Assembly (NCBI GenBank): GCA_963758365.1
Contig: CAVWVB010000001.1
Span: 3,286,001-3,350,000 of the forward strand
Length of the DNA stretch: 64,000 nucleotides
Source of the DNA: Dokdonella_A sp963758365
GTDB taxonomy: Bacteria > Pseudomonadota > Gammaproteobacteria > Xanthomonadales > Rhodanobacteraceae
Direction: 5' to 3'
Part shown: piece after piece, positions 15,892 to 24,400 of the stretch
How the letters are laid out: each line of letters starts with the position of its first letter
Position numbering within the stretch: the first letter of the stretch is position 1
The notes under the pieces: generated by a model
The model's input: the letters and a program-made list of their open reading frames with translations, nothing else
Told to the model about the DNA's origin: nothing
Databases searched by the model: none
Position numbers and translations under genes: made by a program

Positions 15892-17532
15892 ATGCCCAGA
15901 AACCTGCCGACCCGCTATCTCGCGTTCGCGCTCTGCGTGCTGGTCCTCGTGCTTGCGGCCGCGGGATGGAACCACGGCATCGCGGTGCGCGCGGTCGCGG
16001 TGGCTGCCGCCGCACTCGTCGCATGGGGTCTCGTCGATCTGCTGCAGAAGCATTCCACGCTGCGGCGCAACTATCCGCTGCTCGCGCACATCCGCTATTT
16101 CTTCGAGACGATCCGGCCGATGCTGCGTCAGTACATCGTCGAGTCGGACAACGAGGAAGTGCCGTTCTCGAACGTGCAGCGCAGGATCGTCAAGCAGCGT
16201 GCGAAGGACGCGCTCGACGTACGCCCGTTCGGCACCGAACTCGATACCTATGCCGAACGCTACGAGTGGCTGAACCATTCGGTCACGCCGACGAAGATCG
16301 ACGATCACGACTTCCGCATCACGATCGGCGGCGCGCAGTGCTCCAAACCCTATTCGGCGAGCGTGTTCAACATCTCGGCGATGAGTTTCGGCGCGATCTC
16401 GCCGAATGCGATCCGCGCGCTCAACGAAGGCGCGCGGCGCGGGCGTTTCTACCACGACACCGGCGAAGGTTCGCTGTCGCCGTATCACCGCGAGAACGGC
16501 GGCGACATCTGCTGGGAGCTCGGCTCGGGTTATTTCGGCGCCTGCGAACGCGCAGGCATGTTCAGTGAAGCGCGGTTCGCCGAGAAGGCCGTGCTCGAGC
16601 AGGTCAAGCTGATCGAACTCAAGCTCTCGCAGGGCGCCAAGCCCGGTCACGGCGGCGTGTTGCCCGCGCCGAAAGTCACGCAGGAAATCGCCGAGACGCG
16701 CGGCGTGCCCGCGGGCGAGGACTGCATCTCGCCCGCGCGCCACTCGACGTTCGACACGCCCGAAGGCCTGCTGCGCTTCATCGCACGACTGCGTGAACTC
16801 TCGGGCGGCAAGCCGACCGGTTTCAAGCTCGCGGTCGGCCATCCCTGGGAGTGGTTCGGCATCGCCAAGGCAATGACCACGACCGGCATCCTGCCCGACT
16901 TCATCGTCGTCGACGGCGGCGAGGGCGGCACCGGCGCGGCGCCGCTCGAGTTCGTCGACCATGTCGGCGCACCGCTGCGCGAGGCACTGATGCTCGTGCA
17001 CAACACGCTGGTCGGCCTCGACCTGCGCAACCGCATCCACATCGGCGCGAGCGGCAAGGTGATCACCGCGATCGACCTCGCGCGCACGCTCAGCATCGGC
17101 GCGGACTGGTGCAACTCGGCGCGCGGTTTCATGTTCGCGCTCGGCTGCATCCAGTCGCGCACCTGCCACACCGACCGCTGCCCGACCGGCATCACCACGC
17201 AGAACCCGCGGCGCTGGAAGAACCTCGACGTGCCCGACAAGTCGTCGCGCGTCGCGACGTTCCACGAAAACACGCTCAAGGCATTCAGGGAACTGCTGCA
17301 GGCCGCGGGCCTCAACCACCCGAGCGAACTCGGCCCCGAGAACGTGATCCGCCGCGTGTCCGCGAACGAGGTGCGCTCGATCGGCGCGCTCTACCGCTTC
17401 CTCGAACCCGGCGAACTCCTCGGTGGCGTGCCCGAGCACGCGGTGTTCCAGCGCTTCTGGCATGCCGCGCGAGCCGACACGTTCGCGCCGCCGCCGGAAC
17501 TCAGTGCGCGCAGGGCGACGAAGGTGAGGTGA
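15892..17532 (+). CDS. Membrane-anchored glutamate synthase-like FMN enzyme
   Basis: The 546-residue protein begins with two hydrophobic segments (about residues 9-50). A GltB-type FMN-binding central domain follows: NISAMSFGAISPNAIRAL, YHDTGEGSLSPYH, KPGHGGVLPA, the FIVVDGGEGGTGAAP glycine-rich loop and HIGASGKV. The iron-sulfur cysteine cluster CIQSRTCHTDRCPTG near residue 420 is kept. The amidotransferase and gltD-like parts are absent, so it is a stand-alone paralogue whose electron donor and product are unknown, not classical glutamate synthase. The ATG at 15892 has GGAGAATT upstream. Confidence 0.85.
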   Translation: MPRNLPTRYLAFALCVLVLVLAAAGWNHGIAVRAVAVAAAALVAWGLVDLLQKHSTLRRNYPLLAHIRYFFETIRPMLRQYIVESDNEEVPFSNVQRRIVKQRAKDALDVRPFGTELDTYAERYEWLNHSVTPTKIDDHDFRITIGGAQCSKPYSASVFNISAMSFGAISPNAIRALNEGARRGRFYHDTGEGSLSPYHRENGGDICWELGSGYFGACERAGMFSEARFAEKAVLEQVKLIELKLSQGAKPGHGGVLPAPKVTQEIAETRGVPAGEDCISPARHSTFDTPEGLLRFIARLRELSGGKPTGFKLAVGHPWEWFGIAKAMTTTGILPDFIVVDGGEGGTGAAPLEFVDHVGAPLREALMLVHNTLVGLDLRNRIHIGASGKVITAIDLARTLSIGADWCNSARGFMFALGCIQSRTCHTDRCPTGITTQNPRRWKNLDVPDKSSRVATFHENTLKAFRELLQAAGLNHPSELGPENVIRRVSANEVRSIGALYRFLEPGELLGGVPEHAVFQRFWHAARADTFAPPPELSARRATKVR

Positions 17533-17865
17533 TGCGAACTCGACTGCTCGCGACTCCTTGGCGGGACAAGTGGGTCTTGGGGATTTCAATCCGATCTGCC
17601 GAAGTTGCGGGCAGCTCGGCTGACTTGCTTGACCGACTTTGATATAGAGGAAGCAGGGGCTCTGGGGGGAGCAGTTTCTGTCGACGGGATACACGGCTTG
17701 TTCGCGTGATGGACCGAGCGCGTCCAGACGGGCCGCTTTTCAAGATATGGCGTTGGCGCGCGAAGGAGCCAATTGGGCAGTCGACACGTCGCCTTCACCG
17801 AGTTCGCCCCACCCTCCATAGGAGCATGCCGCCTGTTCCCCTGACGCGCGTCGTTGCAACGAAAT
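17533..17865. other. Non-coding stretch, left flank of the toxin island
   Basis: Visibly less GC-rich than the preceding genes. No reading frame in it looks coding, and no tRNA, integrase site or terminal inverted repeat was recognised. The drop in GC begins here and returns in the XRE gene and parts of the toxin island. Confidence 0.5.
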
Positions 17866-17880
17866 GTAAGTCTCGCTTAC
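17866..17880 (+). promoter_or_regulatory. Inverted repeat upstream of XRE regulator
   Basis: GTAAG-TCTCG-CTTAC is a perfect 5-bp-arm palindrome ending 16 bp before the ATG of the XRE-family gene. Its position and form suit an autoregulatory operator; function is inferred. Confidence 0.4.
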
Positions 17881-17896
17881 GGACAAGTGAAACTAT

Positions 17897-18328
17897 ATGA
17901 AAACGCATAGTGTTGCTAATGGATCGTCTGCTGGAACACTCGGTGATCGCGTCCGGTCGGCACGGCGCCGCGCATCCATCTCGCAAAGCGAACTCGCGCG
18001 GAGCATTGGTGTGAGCGCCAGTGCGGTCGCCCAGTGGGAGCACCCCCACGGGACACAGCCATCTCTCCACAGCCTCGTTCGGATCGTCGAAGTGACGGGC
18101 GTGTCGATTGAATGGCTTATCACGGGCAGATCCAGACGTGCAGGACCTGCGCATCCGGCGACATCCGAAGTGCCCGCGATCTCTCTTGAGGTCTATGCGC
18201 GCTCGATCCATGAGGAAACGCTGCTCGAACGATTTCGCCAGATACCGCTGCAGAGGCGGCCATTGCTCATCGCGCTTGCCGAAGAGTTTGCGGCGCCACG
18301 AACGATCAAGACGCGTAAGCCCCGCTAA
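17897..18328 (+). CDS. XRE-family helix-turn-helix regulator
   Basis: The 143-residue protein has an HTH_3 domain at about residues 15-75. The recognition segment ISQSELARSIGVSASAVAQWE is typical of Cro/CI-type regulators. The C-terminal half (SIHEETLLERFRQIPLQRRPLLIALAEEFA) is helical and may serve dimerisation. The ATG at 17897 lies 16 bp from an inverted repeat. The gene ends 78 bp before the giant rhs gene on the same strand with no terminator seen between them, so it may regulate or be co-transcribed with the toxin island. Confidence 0.82.
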   Translation: MKTHSVANGSSAGTLGDRVRSARRRASISQSELARSIGVSASAVAQWEHPHGTQPSLHSLVRIVEVTGVSIEWLITGRSRRAGPAHPATSEVPAISLEVYARSIHEETLLERFRQIPLQRRPLLIALAEEFAAPRTIKTRKPR

Positions 18329-18406
18329 CTGTTGCCCTCTCTCGCGAACGGGGTTTGGTGATCCGTATGCTCGTCCACGCGTGTTCGGGGCACAGGGAGA
18401 GGGGCG

Positions 18407-21400
18407 ATGCTGTTCATTCAGTTCGGACGCAGTTGCGCGGGTTCGTTCATTGGCGCAGTGATCTGCACCTTGGTCGCAGGGATGGCTAGCGCCAGTCTGC
18501 CGCCAAGAGGCGATCTGGCGAGTTCGCTCATGAGCCCTGAAGTGTTGTTGGACTCCGCACCGGCACACGACCCGACGACGGGAACCCTGGCAGGACAAGC
18601 CGATACCGATGGCGGCGCCGCGACCTACACAGTGCCGATCGACGTGCCGCCCGGCCGCGCCGGCATGCAGCCTTCGCTCGCTCTGAACTACAACAGTCGC
18701 GGCGGGGACGGAATTGCGGGAATGGGCTGGTCGCTGTCCGGGACGAGCTCGATTCATCGCTGCCCACAGACGCCCGAACAGGACGGCGCTTCGGTAGGCG
18801 TGTCCTATTCAAACAACGACAGGCTTTGCCTGGACGGGCAGCGGCTGGTCAAGGTCAGCAGCGGAGCCTATGGGCAATCCGGTTCCGAGTACCGAACCGA
18901 AGTCGACAGCCACGCACGCATCTATCAGGCGGGCGGTGACCTGACTGCTGCAGCGAGCTGCTTTCGCGTGGAACAGAAAGATGGCCGGATCCTCCACTAC
19001 GGAGCGGTCGTCAGCCCTGCAATGACCTGCCTCGCCTCGACAGCGCACGCACGTGTCGTACCGGCGGGCGTGACTCAACCGCTGAGCTGGCAGATCGAGA
19101 AGATCGAGGATCGCGTCGGCAACAATCAGCTTTATTCCTATGCCGACATGGGCAACGGCGAAGTCCTTTTGAGCTCGATCAGCTATACGGGATCGGGGGC
19201 ATCGGCCGGCGATCGACGGGTCGAATTTGCGTATTTGGCCCGCTCGAGCGCAGCGAGCGGAGTCAAGGACATCGCATCGAGCTATCTCACGGGCGGCCTG
19301 TCGATGCAAACGCGTGCCCTGCAGTCGATCTCGACCAAGTCAGGGGCCAGCCTGGTCCGAACGGTCAAGCCTACGTACGTCGCGTCGCCTTACAGCGGCC
19401 GCCTTCTCCTGAAGTCCCTCACGGAATGTGGATACGCGGGCTCGACGCCGCAGTGTCATCCAGCCACCCAGTTCAGCATGGCCACGAGCGCACTCAACCA
19501 TACGCTGACTTCACTGGCCGGCTTGGGCCTGCCGGGGCTGGACACTTCGGCGAACCACATCGAATCGCTGCGCGTTGTCGCCGACCTCGATGGAGACGGG
19601 ACGCGCGAGACGGCCGTGGTGCTCGTGCAGCCGGATGGCACGAAGAAGATATTTCTCGCGCAGTTGACGGCCGATCACGTCGTGCATGGCGCCGTCGATC
19701 TGACCGGCGTGCTGTCGCTTTCGCAGGAGGACTATGCGGACTTCGACAACGATGGCCGCGCGGAACTGATCAAGGGGCCGGCTTCAGCCGGTGACTATCA
19801 GAACTTGCGTCTGGAAGTCTGGAACCTCGGGCGCGGGGACATTGCCCGGTCCAATCCGTTTCGGAGCGTTGATACGAACATTCCGTTTCCGTGGGTCGAT
19901 TCCGTCAGTCGGACCACCGCAGATGTAAATGGCGACGGTCGGACCGACGTAGTCGTCACGAAGCGCAGCAGTGCCTGCGGTTCAGACGCCGGAAGCTTGA
20001 ACTACGGTGTGTTTGCCTATCTCAATGCAAACCCGCCAGGCGTGCTTGGCACAGCGGCCACGTTTGCGGTGCCGACTCAACCGCTGTTCTGCCTCGCTCG
20101 TACCGGGTCCGGTTTTTCCCTCGCCCAGGAAACCATCGATCACATCGGCGATTTTGACGGCGATGGACTTCCCGACTTCTACATTCACAAGACCGTGGCG
20201 TTCAACGGCAACACGGTACTGAGCGGCGTGCGGCTGGTCCAGCGCACCGGCACTTCGCTCACCGTGTCCGCGAAGACCTGCAGCCAGATGGGATTGAGGG
20301 ATGCGCCCGGTTCCACAAACGACGATTGCAACTGGTACCAGGGCTACGCGACGCGATGGATGGACGTGAATGGCGACGGATTGGAAGATTTCGTCATCGC
20401 GAGGCCGACGCAAAGCTGGCGGGTGCACCTGAATCAAGGGGGTGCGTTCGGCCAGGAAATCGATACCAATTCCATGGATGGTCTGGATGCCGAAGCCAGC
20501 ACCAACGCACCGTTCTTCAAGAGTTTTCGCTACGCAGATCGTTTGCCGGAAATGGACGTGGACGGCGATGGCAAGTCGGATCCGCTGGTCGTATCGGCAA
20601 GTCAGGGATTCGCTCTCAAGATGTGCGGATTTGCCAAGGTTCAACAACTGGCGGCAGGCGAGTGCCCCAATGGTGCGCCGGCCATCACCGGTCCGGACAA
20701 CATCGCGTACTGCCCCGCATACGCGTGCCCGGAAGACCCAGGCGGTGCGCTGCGGATGCCGCCCAATAATGGCGCGCCTGCGATCGGTTATCCGGCCACC
20801 TGGCACGACCTGGAGCAACCGGGAACCTATTACCCGGTATTCGGTACCTACAAGGGCGGCCCATCCAGCTCCGGCGTTCCGAGTCAGGGGTTTGCAGATC
20901 AGAGCGTCTACCACCTCGCCATGCTCAAGTTCGAGCAGACTGGCGTGGCGACAATCAAGGCTTCCCGTATCGAGACGGCGCTCGTCTCCAATTTGCAAGG
21001 GGCCGCCGCGCAGGACCTCTATGGTGACGGTCTTTCCGACTTGACGACCTACGTGGGCGCGCCGTCCGCGGAAGGTCAGATTGGAGTGCAGCGGTTCCCC
21101 GGCCATCTCGTCGTTGCGGACGGCATCTGGGGACCCGCAAACCTTCCCGATGGCACTCTGATCTGTTCGGCGTCTGCGTTCGGCACGAGTTGCCCGTTGC
21201 AGAACCAGACCGTGCCGTATGCCAATGTGAATACCGGCGCGAACGCGTTCAATCTGACGCTTGCGAATCTACCTTCGGACGATCCGCCACGAAACCTGTC
21301 GTCCGCGGCGACTGCTTCGTATCTGCCTGAGCTCTTGCGTGCAGTGTCCGACGGCGTGGGTGACTACGCGCTATGGGCATATGCACCGCTTGCGCAGCCG

Positions 21401-24400
21401 ATCAATCAAGGGGGCATACCGCTCTACACGGTCCCATCGGAAACAGGCTACGAGGACAGCCACCATTACTACTTTTCCAGCTCGATGCCGGTCGTCACCG
21501 GCATGACCCGAAACAACGGTGCCGGCAGCGAGTTCGGATTCCGGGCTGCCGTCTATGGCTACACGGAGGCCATGTACAACCACCTCGGGCGTGGATTCCA
21601 GGGGTTTCATGCAATCACGAGTCTCACCAGTACGTTCAATTTGAGCCGGCGCATCAAGACCACGTCGACGTATCACCAGAAATTTCCGCTCACGGGCAAG
21701 GTCGCGTCCATCGTTTCCAGCAATCCCGACTCGCGATCGGGTGCAGCATTCCTGTCCGAAATCGACACATGGATTTGCGGACTCTCGAACCGCTCGGCAT
21801 GCCCCACCGGCAACGCGCTGCCGCCGACGACCGGATCGACCATTTACGCGCCTGTGTTGGACAAGCAGCGCGTGGATCGTCTGGATCTCGCCAGCGGCGC
21901 TGCGGTCAGCCATGTCGAAACCATCAATGCGTCCAGTGCGGTCGCGACCTCCTCAGGCTGGGACCAGTACGGCAACCTGCGCAACCAGCGCGTGATCAGC
22001 AGCGATGACGGTGCTGGCGGACGGTTCATCGGAAGCCATACGGTTTCGACAACGAATACCTACGCTGCTGCGGATCTCGCTAATTGGTGGCTCGATCGCC
22101 TTCAGGGCAGCACGATGACCGGTTCGATCGCGTATGACGTAACGCATGCGCTGCCCACTGGTGCAAGCGCACCTGATCGCTCGGTCACGACGACCTACCA
22201 ATGGAACAACGATCGCACCCCGCTCTCGCAGACCCTGCAACCGGGTGTGTCGAACCAGGAAAGGACGACAACGTACAGCTACCCCACACCCAGCTATGGC
22301 TTGCCGCGCCAAGTATCGATCACGGGCTCCGGCATCACGGTGCCACGTACGACGAACTTCACCTATACCAAGGACGGCACGACGGAAGCCATGGACGGCT
22401 ATTTCGTTTTCGGCACGACCAATGCGTTGGGGTATCGGACGACCACCGAGCGCTCGACGCGCGATGGACAGGTCGCGGTCCTGACCGATCCGAACAGCCT
22501 CAAGATGATCAACACCTACGACGAGTTCGGGCGTTTGAAACAGATTGCCTATCGGGATGCGAGCGGCGGCGTGCTGTTGCCGAATCTGTCCATCAGCCAA
22601 TCGCGCTGCAGCGGCGGCGCGCACAGTAGCTGTCCTGGCGGCTATGCCGAAGACGGCAATCAGGACTGGGCGGCGTGGCGCGTTACCCGCGTGCAGAACG
22701 GTTATCCGACGATAGTCGATTGGTTCGATGCGCTCGGCAGACGCATCAAGCATGCCGAGCGTGGACTCGACGGCAGGTTCGCGCAAACCGTGACCAGCTA
22801 CGATGACATGAATACCATCGCCGAGCAGAGCACGCCCTTCTTCTCCGGCAGTGTGCCTTACTTCACGGCGTGGAACTACGACCGCCTCGGGCGGCCGACG
22901 GCAAAGCAGTCGCCCGGTGGGGAGCTCGATCCGGCGCACGGCGACATCGTGACGACCTACGCGTACAACGGCAGCAAGACCACGATCAAGGTGCGCGCAT
23001 CCGGGGTGTCGTCGAACTGCTCCAGCGGAACCAACCTGTGCATGAACATGACCCGGTCGTACGACGTGCTCGGCCGCCTCGAACAAACCAGCCAGGACAA
23101 TGGGGGCACAGCGAATTATGCGGTCACGAACTACTGGTACGACGGCACCGGCAACCCGGTCGCGGCAAGGGATGCCGAGGCCAATGTGATCCGCGCGAGT
23201 TACGACGATGTGGGACACCGCACCGACCTGTACGATCCGGACGCGGGGCATTCAAGCTTCTCGTATGACGCGTTGGGCGAAGTGCTGCGTCAGACCGATG
23301 CGCGAGGTGTCTATACCGATCATGTCTACGATGCGCTGGGACGCCTCACCCAGCGCACGGCCACGAACGCCGGCGCGATCGAACCGAATCCGAAGGTGTT
23401 GCGCGACAGTTGGAGCTACGACCCGTTCGGCGGAATCGGGCTGCTCGACTATGCGCAACGTCGCAAGGGCGCCAGCGTGGCTTCGCTCGCGCAGATCTGG
23501 AAGCAGGCCAACAGCTACGAATCGGCCACGAAGCGCCTGTCCAGTCAAAGCACCACGCTGGACGGACAGTCCACCGCCTGGAGTACCGGTTACAGCTACG
23601 ACAGCTACGGGCGCGAACAGACGACGACGTATCCGGCATCAAGCGGTGTGGCCGTGCGCAAGGGGTACAGCGCCTCGGGACACGTGAACCTGCTAGCCAA
23701 CGACGTAACCGACACGGTGTACTGGACCGGAACCAGCGCAGACGCCTGGGGCAACATCACCGCCGAAACCTATGCGGGCAACATCAATGGCAGCCATCAG
23801 AGCTATGCCAGCACTGGACAAAGCAAGCAGAGGAAATGGACCAGCGGGTCGGCGCTGCTCAACCAGCTCGACTACATTTACGACAGCTTCGGCAACCTCA
23901 AGAGTCAGGGCACCCAGGCGACTGGTGTCGATGCCAGCGAATCCTATGTGTACGACGGCTTGCAACGCCTGACTCGCGCCGATCGAAGCGGCGTCGCCGG
24001 CAATCCATCGGCGGTGACCTATCAATACCGACCCTCGGGCAACCTGTCCGCCAAGAGCGACTACAGTTTCGCAGTTGCCGGTTCGTACCAGTACGGTGGC
24101 AACGGGTGCGGTCCGCACGGCGTCAGCCAGGTTGCACGCAGCGGCGGTTCGTGGACCTACAACTGTGACGCCGCCGGCAACGTGGTCGGCGGCAACGCGC
24201 TGACGGCCGGCTATGACTTCAACAACCAGCCGTGGTCGGTCAGTCGCTCCGGTTCGGGCGTTGCGCAGTTCGCGTACGACACCGACGGCGAAGTGTACGA
24301 ACGCCAGACGTCGGACGAGACGACTTGGTTCGGCCCGCGCGGCTATGAGCTGAGCCTGGTGGGTAGCCAGTCCATCCAGCGCCATGAACTGGGCCCGGTC

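Noticed and set aside
17533..17896. Integration site or integrase at the left end of the toxin island
   Set aside because: No tRNA, direct repeat pair or integrase gene was found; the island seems to have grown by local recombination.
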